This document shows positions 6,555 to 14,963 of a stretch of 16,370 nt of DNA, one piece after another. The stretch is from NCBI GenBank assembly GCA_903870955.1, contig CAIQEX010000599.1:1-16370 (forward strand), given 5' to 3'. Numbering within the stretch: position 1 is the stretch's first letter; every line of letters starts with the position of its first letter. This DNA comes from an uncultured beta proteobacterium. GTDB lineage: Bacteria; Pseudomonadota; Gammaproteobacteria; Burkholderiales; Burkholderiaceae_C. A model generated the notes under the pieces. That model searched no databases and had not been told where the DNA came from. It worked only from the letters and a program-made list of their open reading frames with translations. The translations under genes were made by a program, and so were the position numbers.

Positions 6555-7166
6555 ATGATGGTGCTGTATTCAGGAACAACCTGCCCCTTTTCCCACCGCT
6601 GCCGCTTTGTGTTGTTTGATAAAGGCATGGACTTCGAAATCCGCGATGTGGATTTGTACAACAAACCGGAAGACATCAGTGTGATGAATCCTTACGGTCA
6701 GGTGCCGATTCTGGTTGAGCGCGATCTGATTTTGTACGAGTCCAACATCATCAATGAATACATTGATGAACGCTTTCCGCATCCCCAACTGATGCCGGGA
6801 GATCCGGTTGATCGTGCACGCGTGCGCCTGTTCTTGCTCAATTTCGAGAAGGAATTGTTTGTGCATGTGGTGACCCTGGAAGCCCGTGCTTCAAAGGGAA
6901 ACGAAAAGGCTCTCGAAAAGGCCCGCGCCCATATTCGTGATCGACTGACGCAACTGGCGCCGGTTTTCATGAAAAATAAATACATGCTCGGCGACAACTT
7001 CTCCATGCTTGATGTGGCGATTGCACCGCTGCTCTGGCGTCTGGATTACTACGGTATTGACCTCAGCAAGAATGCCGCGCCTCTGCTTAAATATGCTGAA
7101 CGTGTATTCTCACGCCCGGCCTATATCGAGGCACTGACGCCGTCTGAAAAGGTGATGCGCAAGTAA
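6555..7166 (+). CDS. sspA: Stringent starvation protein A (GST-fold RNA polymerase partner)
   Basis: SspA binds RNA polymerase holoenzyme and alters promoter use during starvation and stress in Gammaproteobacteria; the role in this lineage is inferred by homology. The 203 residues show a thioredoxin-like N-terminal half (1-78; SGTTCPFSHR at 6-15, cis-proline motif QVPILVE at 49-55, YESNII at 61-66) and an all-helical C-terminal half (about 85-200), a glutathione-transferase fold. The segment FPHP at 74-77 matches the conserved surface patch that SspA uses to contact sigma/RNA polymerase. The start at 6555 has AGGAG at 6541-6545 (9 nt spacing); the next codon is also ATG, so 6558 is possible. 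sspB follows 11 nt after the stop. The petC terminator sits immediately upstream, so its own promoter is not evident. Confidence 0.95.
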   Translation: MMVLYSGTTCPFSHRCRFVLFDKGMDFEIRDVDLYNKPEDISVMNPYGQVPILVERDLILYESNIINEYIDERFPHPQLMPGDPVDRARVRLFLLNFEKELFVHVVTLEARASKGNEKALEKARAHIRDRLTQLAPVFMKNKYMLGDNFSMLDVAIAPLLWRLDYYGIDLSKNAAPLLKYAERVFSRPAYIEALTPSEKVMRK

Positions 7167-7177
7167 TTCCAGTGGCC

Positions 7178-7648
7178 ATGATTGACGCAAAAGATTCGCC
7201 CTCCACACGTCCCTACTTGATTCGGGGACTGTACGAATGGTGCACGGACAATGGCTTTACACCGTTTATTGCGGTGCTGGTCGATGAACGCGTGCGCGTG
7301 CCCAATGAATTTGTTAAGGACGGTGAAATCGTCCTTAACATCAGTTTTGACGCTACCAGTGCCTTGAAGCTTGGCAACGACTATATTGAGTTCAAGGGGC
7401 GGTTTGGTGGCGTGGCGCGCGACATTCTGGTGCCAGTCGATCGCGTACTGGCTATTTATGCCCGTGAAAACGGTCAAGGCATGGCGTTTCCTCTTTTGGC
7501 CAGTTCAGCCACTGCGCCCGTAACGTCCGCTCCGGAGACCCAGTCGGTTACTTTGACGACGGTCACCTCTGACAAACCGGAAGCCCCAAATCCGGATGGC
7601 ACGCGCCCCAATGGCGGTGGACGGCCATCGTTAACACGGATCAAGTAA
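7178..7648 (+). CDS. sspB: ClpXP protease specificity-enhancing factor SspB
   Basis: Adaptor that captures ssrA-tagged, ribosome-rescued proteins and delivers them to ClpXP. The 156 residues comprise a folded substrate-binding domain (about 9-108: STRPYLIRGLYEWC, then NISFDATSALKLGNDYIEFKGRFGG with strand-rich features). A flexible Thr/Ala/Pro-rich linker follows (about 109-145), then a C-terminal tail GGRPSLTRIK (147-156). This tail closely resembles the ClpX-docking XB motif of E. coli SspB, so delivery to ClpX is well supported. The ATG at 7178 is chosen; a GTG at 7172 would add two residues. No strong Shine-Dalgarno is seen, and the 11-nt gap from sspA suggests translational coupling. Length is close to E. 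coli SspB (165). Confidence 0.95.
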   Translation: MIDAKDSPSTRPYLIRGLYEWCTDNGFTPFIAVLVDERVRVPNEFVKDGEIVLNISFDATSALKLGNDYIEFKGRFGGVARDILVPVDRVLAIYARENGQGMAFPLLASSATAPVTSAPETQSVTLTTVTSDKPEAPNPDGTRPNGGGRPSLTRIK

Positions 7649-7703
7649 TTTCGTGCCCTTCGCGGCGAGTTGACGCCGTGAGCTGGGTTAGAATTCAGCC
7701 CGT

Positions 7704-7779
7704 GCCGCTTTAGCTCAGTTGGTAGAGCAACCGCCTTGTAAGCGGTAGGTCGTCAGTTCGATTCCGACAAGCGGCACCA
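7704..7779 (+). tRNA. tRNA-Thr (anticodon UGU)
   Basis: A full 76-nt cloverleaf with encoded CCA: acceptor GCCGCTT/AAGCGGC (7 pairs), D-arm GCTC/GAGC, anticodon stem ACCGC/GCGGT with loop CTTGTAA and anticodon TGT at 7737-7739, discriminator A at 7776. TTCGATT forms the T-loop. It should decode ACA and probably other ACN codons. In the T-stem GTCAG (7752-7756) faces CCGAC (7764-7768), leaving one A-C mismatch (7755/7765, tRNA positions 52-62). It stands alone, 55 nt after sspB. A TTGACG (7670-7675) and TAGAAT (7689-7694) lie upstream, but only 13 bp apart. Confidence 0.96.
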
Positions 7780-7804
7780 CTTATCTCTCTCCGCAAATTT
7801 GCCG

Positions 7805-8119
7805 TCAAGGCGCATTGCGCGACATTTGAACCTTCAGCCGAATTGAGGTAACCTCCCATCCCTTGGAACGCAAATGTGCTTCCAGAGCGGGTAAGAGCTG
7901 TTTGATTTTTGCAGCTGCGGCATTATTCGCCAGCAGCAAACACCACACGGGACCTTCAATGGGCCCCGCCTGTACGCATGAACGCAGCGGAGCCGGTATC
8001 AGGGATTCAATCGATTTCAGCCGCAGCGCACTTTCGCTAGCAAGCGCACACAGACGGTTCAGTGTTTCCGAGTCCTGGGTCGCCTGTAAAAGCGTGATGG
8101 CGTGGTTGCGGCGGGTCAT
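7805..8119 (-). CDS. dciA: DciA-type (DUF721) replicative helicase loader
   Basis: Small DUF721 protein. The family member DciA interacts with DnaB and promotes its loading in bacteria that lack DnaC/DnaI. The 104 residues contain the DUF721 features: an N-terminal helical segment (HAITLLQATQDSETLNRL), LIPAPLRSCVQAGPIEG (about 40-56), the strand VWCLLLANNAAAAKIKQLLP (58-77), and the final strand SIRLKVQM (92-99), consistent with a KH-like fold. The ATG at 8119 is chosen because AAAGGGG sits just upstream; a TTG at 8146 would add nine residues and run into the neighbour's start. It is divergent from the M23 peptidase with only 21 bp between start codons, and convergent with the tRNA-Thr. The location next to M23-secA is the usual one for this gene in Beta- and Gammaproteobacteria. 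Confidence 0.85.
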   Translation of the reverse strand: MTRRNHAITLLQATQDSETLNRLCALASESALRLKSIESLIPAPLRSCVQAGPIEGPVWCLLLANNAAAAKIKQLLPALEAHLRSKGWEVTSIRLKVQMSRNAP

Positions 8120-8140
8120 GGCCCCTTTTAAGGTTTGGAT

Positions 8141-9070
8141 ATGCAATTGATTATCACGGATGCGCGGTTCTCACGGGTTCGCGCCATCCAGCTGAGCGGC
8201 ATACGTTTGATAGCTGTGGTGTTGGGTTTGTCATTGACCCTGATGCTGGTGTCTGCCGTTTTGTACCACTGGGTATTTCTCAAGGGCGCGCGTGAAGGGT
8301 GGCCTGTCATCAGCACGGTGGTGCGCCTGGTCGTCCGCGATGAGGTTGCGCAAAGAGACCGCTTTATGCGCGAGAACATCGATGTGATGGCCAAGCGCCT
8401 GGGGGAAATGCAGGCGAAGATATTGCAGCTCGAGTCATTGGGCGAGCGCGTATCGGGGCTGGCGGGTATCAATCCGGCTGACATCAAGGCCAAGCCGGGA
8501 CAGGGCGGTGTGCTGATTGCTCAGCACAGCCTTACGATGGATGAATTGCAGGCGGCTTTGTCCGATCTGGATCAGCTAACCAATCAGCGTACCGATGTCA
8601 TGACGGTCATTGAGTCGCGCCTGTTTGAACAGAAGATCAAGAAAATGATGGTGCCCACCGAGCAGCCCGTGAAAGATGTGAGCCTGGGCTCAACATTCGG
8701 CTGGCGCATTGATCCCTTCACGGGGCGCTCCGCCCTGCACACGGGCCTGGATTTCCCGTCCGAACCGGGTACGCCAATCTTTGCCGCAGCAGGGGGTGTC
8801 GTGGTGACCCAGGAGTTTCATCCCCAGTACGGCAACATGATTGAAGTAGATCATGGCAATGACTTGATCACGCGCTATGCGCATTCGTCAAGGGTGCTGG
8901 TCAAGAAGGGCGATCTCATCAAACGCGGTCAAAAAATCGCTGAAGTGGGCAGTAGCGGTCGCTCTACTGGTGCCCACCTGCACTTTGAAGTGCTGGTGCA
9001 AGGGGTGCCGCAAGACCCGCAAAAATTTCTCAATGCGGGTATCACTTTGGCAAGGCTGGCCAAACGTTAA
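8141..9070 (+). CDS. Membrane-anchored M23-family (LytM) peptidoglycan metallopeptidase
   Basis: Cell-wall endopeptidase or LytM-type regulator with a complete zinc site. The 309 residues show a cytoplasmic start, one transmembrane segment at about 21-46 (RLIAVVLGLSLTLMLVSAVL), and a coiled-coil-like region (about 65-110 and 130-165). The LytM domain occupies about 185-298. Zinc ligands His200 and Asp204 (HTGLD) and His281 of GAHLHFE are present, with His248 (YAH) and His279 as the usual catalytic histidines; nothing essential appears to be missing, so it is probably an active enzyme rather than an EnvC/NlpD-like activator. The start ATG 8141 has AAGG about 8 nt upstream; a TTG at 8135 is rejected. 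It lies 141 bp before secA, the common arrangement in this group. The substrate bond is not readable from sequence. Confidence 0.93.
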   Translation: MQLIITDARFSRVRAIQLSGIRLIAVVLGLSLTLMLVSAVLYHWVFLKGAREGWPVISTVVRLVVRDEVAQRDRFMRENIDVMAKRLGEMQAKILQLESLGERVSGLAGINPADIKAKPGQGGVLIAQHSLTMDELQAALSDLDQLTNQRTDVMTVIESRLFEQKIKKMMVPTEQPVKDVSLGSTFGWRIDPFTGRSALHTGLDFPSEPGTPIFAAAGGVVVTQEFHPQYGNMIEVDHGNDLITRYAHSSRVLVKKGDLIKRGQKIAEVGSSGRSTGAHLHFEVLVQGVPQDPQKFLNAGITLARLAKR

Positions 9071-9211
9071 AATCAGCGTTTTCGCAAGCTGTGTAAGCCG
9101 CGAGTGCCTTGGTGCTTGCCTTTTGCCGGATTGCCCCCATTTCACCTTGATTAGAAAAAGGACTGCGCTGTTCTGTTAGCCCGCCGTGGGAAACAGGCCA
9201 GTCTTGCTTGC

Positions 9212-11998
9212 ATGGCCACCAATATTCTTACCAAAATCTTCGGAAGTCGTAACGACCGTCTGCTCAAGCAATACCGCAACGTGGTCACACGCATCAATGC
9301 GCTGGAACCCGACTTCGAAAAGCTCTCGGATGAAGCACTAAAAGGCAAGACGCAGGAATTCAAATTGCGTGTTGCCAATGGTGAAACGCTGGAGGCCATC
9401 TTGCCGGAAGCCTTTGCTGTGGTCCGCGAAGGCTCCAAACGTGTCATGAAGATGCGGCACTTTGACGTGCAGTTGCTGGGCGGTATGTCGCTGCACTACG
9501 GCAAGATTTCCGAAATGGGTACGGGCGAAGGCAAGACACTAACCAGCACCTTGCCGGTGTATCTGAATGCCTTGACCGATAAGGGTGTTCACGTCGTCAC
9601 GGTAAATGATTACCTGGCCAGCCGCGATGCACGTTGGATGGGGCGTCTGTATAACTTTCTGGGTCTGACGGTCGGTATCAATCTGCCTCAGGCGCCACGC
9701 GAGGAAAAGCAGGCAGCCTACAGGGCCGACATTACCTACGGCACGAACAACGAATACGGATTCGATTACCTGCGCGACAACATGGTGCACGAGGTGAACG
9801 ACCGCGTTCAACGGGGACTCAATTTCGCCATCGTCGACGAGGTGGACTCGATCCTGATTGACGAGGCGCGTACGCCCCTGATCATTAGTGGTCAGGCAGA
9901 AGACCACACCAACCTCTATATCGCCATCAACAAGATCGTGCCCCTGTTGACCAAACAGGAAGGTGAAGCCGATCCGCATACCGGTGAGGGCATCACCAAA
10001 CCGGGTGACTTCACGGTGGACGAAAAGTCACACCAGGTCTACCTGACAGAAGCCGGGCACGAAAATGCAGAACGCATTCTTTCCGGGCTTGGCTTGATTG
10101 CCGAGGGTGCGTCCCTTTATGACCCGGCCAACATCACGCTAATGCACCACCTGTATGCCGCGTTGCGGGCCAACCACTTGTATCACCGTGACCAGCATTA
10201 CGTGGTGCAGGAAGGCGAAATTGTCATCGTGGATGAGTTCACCGGACGCCTGATGACGGGACGCCGCTGGAGCGATGGCCTGCACCAGGCCGTGGAAGCC
10301 AAAGAGGGCGTGGAAATACAGGCCGAAAATCAAACCCTGGCTTCGATTACGTTTCAGAATTATTTCCGCCTCTATGGCAAATTGGCCGGCATGACCGGTA
10401 CGGCCGATACCGAGGCCTACGAATTTCAGGAAATCTATGGTCTTGAAACCGTAGTGATTCCACCCAACCGCAAAAGTCGCCGCGAAGACCAACTTGACCG
10501 CGTCTACAAGACCACACGCGAAAAGTACGAGGCCGCCATCAAGGACATTCGCGAATGCTACGAGCGCGGGCAACCCGTGCTGGTGGGGACCACATCGATT
10601 GAGAATTCCGAAATCATCTCGCAACTATTGGCTGCGGAAAAGTTGCCGCATCAGGTGCTGAACGCGAAGCAGCATGCGCGGGAGGCCGATATCGTGGCCC
10701 AGGCGGGCCGCGTCAACATGATCACCATCGCCACCAACATGGCCGGTCGCGGAACCGACATTGTGCTGGGTGGCAGCATCCAGAAAATTGTGGAGGATAT
10801 CGAGGCCGACGCTGCGCTGGACGAAGCAGCCAGGATAGACGCCATTGCCACCATCCGCGCCGGTTGGGCACGCGACCATGAGAAAGTGACAGGACTGGGT
10901 GGTTTGCGCATTATTGCCACGGAGCGCCATGAGTCGCGCCGTATCGATAACCAGCTGCGTGGCCGTTCGGGCCGCCAGGGTGATCCGGGCTCATCACGTT
11001 TCTACCTGAGCCTGGATGATTCGTTGATGCGTATCTTTGCCGGTGACCGCGTCAAGTCCATCATGGATCGTTTGAAGATGCCGGATGGCGAAGCCATTGA
11101 AGCCGGCATTGTCACGCGCAGCATCGAGAGCGCCCAGCGCAAGGTCGAGGCGCGCAACTTCGATATGCGCAAACAATTGCTGGAATACGACGATGTTTCC
11201 AACGACCAACGAAAGGTCATTTACCAGCAACGCAATGCCATTCTGGACGCGCAGGATTTAAGCGCACAGATTGCTTCCCTGCGTGAGGGTTGTTTCGAAG
11301 ATCTGGTACGCATGTTTGTACCACCCGAATCGGTGGAAGAACAATGGGACATTGCGGGCCTGCAAAAAGTGCTGGCAGACGAATGGCAGATTTCAGTGGA
11401 CTTGAAAACGCAAGTTGAACAAGCCAGCGCCATTACGGACGAAGAGGTGCTGCACACCGTGGTAAATGCGGCCAATGCGGCTTTCCAAGCCAAAGTGGAT
11501 CTGGTGGGCGACACCAATTTCACACAGTTTGAACGCATGGTTTTGTTGCAAAGCATCGACACCCACTGGCGTGACCACTTGAGCGCGCTGGATTACTTGC
11601 GCCAGGGCATTCATCTGCGTGGCTATGCACAAAAGCAGCCGAAACAGGAATACAAACGCGAAGCCTTTGAACTGTTTGGACAGTTGCTGGATTCAGTGAA
11701 GAACGATGTCACCAAAGTGTTGATGACGGTGAAGATTCAGTCTGCCGAACAAATTGACGAGGCGGCGCAGCAAATGGAAGCCCGGGCTGAAGCGATTTCC
11801 AACGTCACCTACAGTGCACCGACCGAAACCGGCGAAGTCGAAACCGTGGTGGCTCCCGAAACCGTTGGCCTTGCCAAATCTGCAACATCGTCAGCCGCAG
11901 CGGCGGCAGTTGCCAGTTTTGCCCGCGTGGGCCGGAATGATCCTTGCCCTTGTGGCAGTGGAAAAAAATACAAACAGTGCCACGGCAAACTTGCCTGA
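9212..11998 (+). CDS. secA: Preprotein translocase ATPase SecA
   Basis: Motor ATPase that drives secretory preproteins through SecYEG. The 928 residues (E. coli 901) carry the full domain order. NBD1 has Walker A GTGEGKT (103-109) and Walker [18 protein letters not shown] (about 205-221). The preprotein cross-linking domain lies between about 225 and 370, with NBD2 after it ([35 protein letters not shown]). The helical scaffold/wing region contains [20 protein letters not shown]. The C-terminal linker ends in a SecB/lipid-binding zinc finger, with Cys912, Cys914, Cys923 and His924 visible ([13 protein letters not shown]). An Ala/Ser-rich linker (about 888-902) precedes the finger. The ATG at 9212 gives the standard N-terminus [16 protein letters not shown], but no strong Shine-Dalgarno is seen. 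argJ begins 9 nt after the stop. No SecM-like leader is recognised in the 141 bp upstream. Confidence 0.99.
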   Translation: MATNILTKIFGSRNDRLLKQYRNVVTRINALEPDFEKLSDEALKGKTQEFKLRVANGETLEAILPEAFAVVREGSKRVMKMRHFDVQLLGGMSLHYGKISEMGTGEGKTLTSTLPVYLNALTDKGVHVVTVNDYLASRDARWMGRLYNFLGLTVGINLPQAPREEKQAAYRADITYGTNNEYGFDYLRDNMVHEVNDRVQRGLNFAIVDEVDSILIDEARTPLIISGQAEDHTNLYIAINKIVPLLTKQEGEADPHTGEGITKPGDFTVDEKSHQVYLTEAGHENAERILSGLGLIAEGASLYDPANITLMHHLYAALRANHLYHRDQHYVVQEGEIVIVDEFTGRLMTGRRWSDGLHQAVEAKEGVEIQAENQTLASITFQNYFRLYGKLAGMTGTADTEAYEFQEIYGLETVVIPPNRKSRREDQLDRVYKTTREKYEAAIKDIRECYERGQPVLVGTTSIENSEIISQLLAAEKLPHQVLNAKQHAREADIVAQAGRVNMITIATNMAGRGTDIVLGGSIQKIVEDIEADAALDEAARIDAIATIRAGWARDHEKVTGLGGLRIIATERHESRRIDNQLRGRSGRQGDPGSSRFYLSLDDSLMRIFAGDRVKSIMDRLKMPDGEAIEAGIVTRSIESAQRKVEARNFDMRKQLLEYDDVSNDQRKVIYQQRNAILDAQDLSAQIASLREGCFEDLVRMFVPPESVEEQWDIAGLQKVLADEWQISVDLKTQVEQASAITDEEVLHTVVNAANAAFQAKVDLVGDTNFTQFERMVLLQSIDTHWRDHLSALDYLRQGIHLRGYAQKQPKQEYKREAFELFGQLLDSVKNDVTKVLMTVKIQSAEQIDEAAQQMEARAEAISNVTYSAPTETGEVETVVAPETVGLAKSATSSAAAAAVASFARVGRNDPCPCGSGKKYKQCHGKLA

Positions 11999-12007
11999 AA
12001 GTAAACC

Positions 12008-13237
12008 ATGCCCGTTAACTTGCCTCTTCCGGACGATGCCACGTTGTACCCGATCGCTGGAGTGCGCATTGGCGTCACCGAAGCCGGTGTTCGCAAAGCC
12101 AATCGCAAAGACCTGACGGTGGTGTTGATGGATGAAGGAGCCAGTGTCTCGGGCGTCTTCACCTCGAATCGTTTTTGTGCCGCGCCAGTGCAAGTATGCC
12201 GCGAGCACCTGTCCTCCGGCCAATCCATGCGCGCCATGGTGATCAACACCGGCAATGCCAATGCGGGTACCGGTGCTGACGGTCTCAGCCGTGCACGCAG
12301 CACCTGCGCCGCGCTGGCCACGCGTCTGGGAATCGATGCCACACAGGTGCTGCCATTTTCGACCGGTGTGATTATGGAAACACTGCCGGTAGACCGCATC
12401 GAAGCCGGGCTGGATGCAGCCATTGCCGATGCCGCGGCAGGACATTGGCTGAAGGCTGCCGAGGGCATCATGACCACCGACACCCAACCCAAGGCCTTCG
12501 GCGCCCAGGGCTTGGTGGGTGGAAAACAGATCAGCGTAACGGGTATCAGCAAGGGCGCGGGCATGATCCGACCCAACATGGCGACCATGTTGGGCTTCAT
12601 TGCGACTGACGCGAATGTCGATCAGGCTGTGATGAAGCAGTTGTCGCTGGAACTGGCAGAAGGCTCATTTAACCGCGTGACCGTCGACGGCGACACCTCT
12701 ACCAACGACTCATTGGTGGTGATTGCCAGCAACAAGGCCGGCAATACACCGATTGACTCGCTGGCTTCACCGGATGGCCAGGCGCTTAAAACCTTGATGC
12801 TGGAGGTTGCGCGGAACTTGGCCCAAGCCATCGTGCGCGACGGTGAAGGCGCGACCAAGTTCATCAGTGTGGTCGTGGAAGGTGGGCGCAACGCCGAGGA
12901 ATGCCGCAAGGTGGCCTATGCGATTGCCCATTCCCCGCTTGTCAAAACGGCCTTTTACGCCAGCGACCCGAACCTGGGCCGCATTCTGGCTGCTGTGGGC
13001 TATGCCGGTATTGATGACCTCGACCAGACCGGCATTGAACTGTTTTTGGATGATGTGCATGTGGCTACAAAAGGTGGTCGCAACCCGACCTATCGGGAAG
13101 AAGATGGCCAGCGTGTGATGAAGCAATCAGAAATTACCGTACGTGTAGGCCTGGGTCGCGGCAATGCGACCGAGACGGTTTGGACTTGCGATTTCAGCCA
13201 CGAATACGTGACCATCAACGCCGACTATAGGAGTTGA
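12008..13237 (+). CDS. argJ: Bifunctional glutamate N-acetyltransferase / ornithine acetyltransferase ArgJ
   Basis: Transfers the acetyl group from N-acetylornithine to glutamate, recycling acetyl in the cyclic arginine pathway; bifunctional members also make N-acetylglutamate from acetyl-CoA. The 409-residue precursor contains the self-cleavage motif MATML at 191-195. Cleavage between Ala192 and Thr193 frees Thr193 as the nucleophile and gives alpha (1-192) and beta (193-409) chains. Also visible are [11 protein letters not shown] (80-90) and [10 protein letters not shown] (226-235). The C-terminus [10 protein letters not shown] is a family hallmark. Whether it is mono- or bifunctional cannot be judged from sequence alone. 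It starts 9 nt after secA with a weak GAAAG, so transcription is probably shared with secA. A palindromic repeat begins 3 bp after the stop. Confidence 0.97.
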   Translation: MPVNLPLPDDATLYPIAGVRIGVTEAGVRKANRKDLTVVLMDEGASVSGVFTSNRFCAAPVQVCREHLSSGQSMRAMVINTGNANAGTGADGLSRARSTCAALATRLGIDATQVLPFSTGVIMETLPVDRIEAGLDAAIADAAAGHWLKAAEGIMTTDTQPKAFGAQGLVGGKQISVTGISKGAGMIRPNMATMLGFIATDANVDQAVMKQLSLELAEGSFNRVTVDGDTSTNDSLVVIASNKAGNTPIDSLASPDGQALKTLMLEVARNLAQAIVRDGEGATKFISVVVEGGRNAEECRKVAYAIAHSPLVKTAFYASDPNLGRILAAVGYAGIDDLDQTGIELFLDDVHVATKGGRNPTYREEDGQRVMKQSEITVRVGLGRGNATETVWTCDFSHEYVTINADYRS

Positions 13238-13240
13238 ACA

Positions 13241-13328
13241 CCCCCCGGCTTGCTCGCTACGCGTAGCCGCTTTCCCCCTTGCAGGGGGCAACACCAGTGG
13301 CCCGGCAAAGCCGGTTCCACGGTGTTCC
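13241..13328. repeat. Palindromic intergenic repeat cassette (Comamonadaceae-type)
   Basis: About 88 bp of GC-rich DNA built of three palindromic units. GCTACGCGTAGC (13256-13267) is a perfect 12-bp palindrome. CCCCCT-TGC-AGGGGG (13274-13288) is a hairpin. A longer imperfect hairpin (13290-13326) has outer arms AACACC/GGTGTT, middle GTGG/CCAC and tip CCGGC-AAA-GCCGG. It fills the gap between argJ and the DUF815 ATPase. From memory, similar CCGGCAAAGCCGG-bearing cassettes occur repeatedly in intergenic regions of Acidovorax, Polaromonas and Rhodoferax-like genomes. Only one copy is seen here, so the repeat status rests on that recollection plus its structure. Confidence 0.65.
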
Positions 13329-13352
13329 TGAGTTATAAACCCCTCGCCCCGG

Positions 13353-14240
13353 ATGCTTGATATGAATGAGAAGATTGAACTATTTTTGGCCCGTGCCGAG
13401 CTGTTTATGGCGCGGGTGGAAGCCTCGTTGCCACATGGACTGCTGGAGCCCGACTGGACGGAGTCCATCGCCTTTCGATACCGCCGTCGTTCTTCGGGTC
13501 AGGGTGTTATATCGGCGGTCCACCATGTGGGCGCGATGAACCTTGTCGACCTCGTGGACATTGACCAGCAAAAGGAAAAGATTCAACGCAACACGGCGCA
13601 GTTTGTCCGCGGCGCCACGGCCAACAACGTGTTGTTGACCGGTGCCCGGGGCACTGGCAAGTCGTCTCTGATCCGCGCTTGCCTGCACGCCTATGCGGCC
13701 CAAGGCTTGCGCCTGATCGAGGTCGACAAGGCCGACCTGGTGGATCTGCCCGACATTGTCGAGATCGTGGCGGCACGCCCCGAAAAGTTCATCGTGTTTT
13801 GCGATGATCTGAGCTTTGACGAGGGCGAGCCCGGTTACAAAGCCCTGAAGTCGGTGCTGGATGGATCGGTCGCCGCGGCCACCGCCAATGTGCTGGTCTA
13901 CGCCACCAGCAATCGGCGTCACCTGCTACCCGAATACATGTCCGAGAACCTGACCTACACACATACGCCCGAGGGCGAAGTTCACCCGGGTGAGGTCATC
14001 GAGGAAAAGATTTCCCTGTCCGAGCGCTTTGGCCTGTGGGTGAGCTTTTATCCCTTCACGCAAGACGAGTACCTGCACATTGCCGCGCAATGGCTCAAGG
14101 TGCTGGGAGTGCCTGCTGGTGAAATTGAAACCGCCCGCCCTGAGGCTTTGCTGTGGGCATTGGAGCGCGGCTCGCGCAGTGGTCGGGTAGCCTGGCAGTT
14201 TGCGCAGGATTACGCCGGCCGCCGCAGCACTGCAACATGA
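13353..14240 (+). CDS. DUF815-family AAA+-like ATPase
   Basis: A 295-residue P-loop ATPase of the DUF815 family; its cellular role is not established. An N-terminal helical region (about 1-60) precedes the ATPase core. Walker A is GARGTGKSS (97-105), Walker B is FIVFCDDLSF (146-155), and a sensor-1-like strand reads VYATSNRR (182-189). A C-terminal helical part, RFGLWVSFYPFTQDEYL (about 219-235) onward to SRSGRVAWQFAQDY, resembles an AAA+ lid. Two starts are possible: ATG 13353 (used here) or ATG 13362, which has a GGA 8 nt before it; neither has a strong ribosome site. Its TGA overlaps the mutT ATG by 4 bp (ATGA), implying coupled translation. A structured repeat ends about 25 bp upstream of the start. 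Confidence 0.9.
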   Translation: MLDMNEKIELFLARAELFMARVEASLPHGLLEPDWTESIAFRYRRRSSGQGVISAVHHVGAMNLVDLVDIDQQKEKIQRNTAQFVRGATANNVLLTGARGTGKSSLIRACLHAYAAQGLRLIEVDKADLVDLPDIVEIVAARPEKFIVFCDDLSFDEGEPGYKALKSVLDGSVAAATANVLVYATSNRRHLLPEYMSENLTYTHTPEGEVHPGEVIEEKISLSERFGLWVSFYPFTQDEYLHIAAQWLKVLGVPAGEIETARPEALLWALERGSRSGRVAWQFAQDYAGRRSTAT

Positions 14241-14722
14241 GCACCAAGCCCTTGGTGGCAGACGCCCATGCCTTGCGCGAAGGCGGGCCGGACCGTCCCG
14301 TCACCGAGGTAGCCGTGGGCGTGCTGGTGCGAGCCGATGGTGCTTTTCTGTTGACTTCAAGACCTGTAGGTAAAGCCTATGCAGGCTATTGGGAATTTCC
14401 CGGCGGCAAGTTAGAGGCGGATGAGTCTGTGGAACAGGCTTTGCGCCGCGAGTTGCATGAGGAACTGGGAATTGAAATCGGCGCGGTCACCCCGTGGCGC
14501 GTGGAGATGGTGGACTATCCCCACGCCTTGGTCCGGTTGCATTTCTGCAAGGTGTTCGCGTGGGTAGGCGAGTTGCAGATGCGCGAGGCGCAAGACTTTT
14601 CCTGGGAGCAATTGCCGGTGCAGGTTACGCCGGTGTTGCCGGGTACCGTTCCCGTATTGCAGTGGTTTGCGATGGAGCGCGGCTTTGCTTCAGCGACTCA
14701 CCAGCAAGTTGGCACCCACTAG
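14237..14722 (+). CDS. mutT: MutT-type Nudix hydrolase (8-oxo-dGTP diphosphatase)
   Basis: Hydrolyses oxidised purine triphosphates such as 8-oxo-dGTP so they are not built into DNA. The 161 residues contain a perfect Nudix box: Gly57-x5-Glu63-x7-Arg71-Glu72-Leu-x-Glu75-Glu76-x-Gly78-Ile79, preceded by YWEFPGG (51-57), the substrate-recognition context typical of true MutT proteins. E. coli MutT is shorter (129); the extra length is an N-terminal tail of about 23 residues and a C-terminal tail. The ATG at 14237 overlaps the ATPase stop (ATGA). An earlier in-frame ATG at 14153 lies inside the ATPase gene and is rejected. It is convergent with yacG across 20 bp with no clear terminator. Substrate is inferred from the family. 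Confidence 0.93.
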   Translation: MSTKPLVADAHALREGGPDRPVTEVAVGVLVRADGAFLLTSRPVGKAYAGYWEFPGGKLEADESVEQALRRELHEELGIEIGAVTPWRVEMVDYPHALVRLHFCKVFAWVGELQMREAQDFSWEQLPVQVTPVLPGTVPVLQWFAMERGFASATHQQVGTH

Positions 14723-14742
14723 CGTCGAAAGATTCCCAGGGT

Positions 14743-14946
14743 TTACTGAAGTTTGGGGTCGCCAAACATGGCGTCTTCTGGCGGGGCTTCTGTCGGGACG
14801 CGAAAAGCCTCGCTGGCCCATGCGCCGAAGTCCGCGTTCTTACAGCGCTCGCAGCAAAAGGGCCTGAACGGATTGGTGGCTGCATACACGCTGTCCCCGC
14901 CGCAGGCCGGGCAACGAACGATCTTGGTCGGAATGGATGCATCCAT
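14743..14946 (-). CDS. yacG: DNA gyrase inhibitor YacG (zinc protein)
   Basis: A 67-residue zinc protein of the YacG family; E. coli YacG (65 residues) binds GyrB and inhibits gyrase. The four-cysteine site is clear: Cys12-x2-Cys15 (VRCPACGG), then Cys31-x3-Cys35 (FCCERC) after 15 residues, followed by the signature FGAWASEAFRVP (40-51). An additional Cys32 sits next to the third ligand. The ATG at 14946 gives the usual family N-terminus; the same frame stays open upstream into the zapD region, but that extension is not part of the protein. It is last of the coaE-zapD-yacG set, 17 bp after zapD, as commonly found in Proteobacteria. Confidence 0.93.
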   Translation of the reverse strand: MDASIPTKIVRCPACGGDSVYAATNPFRPFCCERCKNADFGAWASEAFRVPTEAPPEDAMFGDPKLQ

Positions 14947-14963
14947 GGCGAGGCGATAAGGGC

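Noticed and set aside
7670..7694. TTGACG and TAGAAT as a promoter for tRNA-Thr
   Set aside because: Both hexamers are good matches, but they are only 13 bp apart, too close for a standard sigma70 promoter. A promoter is likely nearby but its exact boxes are not supported.
7793..7802. GCAAATTTGC palindrome between the tRNA and dciA
   Set aside because: Only 10 bp, with no loop and no T-run; too weak to call a terminator or operator.
9084..9119. GCAAGC/GCTTGC inverted repeat upstream of secA as a regulatory leader
   Set aside because: Six-base arms separated by 24 bases with no supporting inner pairing; no SecM-like arrest peptide is recognised in the 141-bp gap.
11809..12600. Minus-strand open frame of 263 codons over the secA/argJ junction
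   Set aside because: It spans two firmly identified genes in antisense and has the low-complexity Ala/Ser/Thr/Arg composition of a shadow frame.
14153..14236. Upstream in-frame ATG extending MutT by 28 residues
   Set aside because: It would read through the end of the ATPase gene. The extension does not resemble MutT, and the ATGA overlap at 14237 is the natural start.
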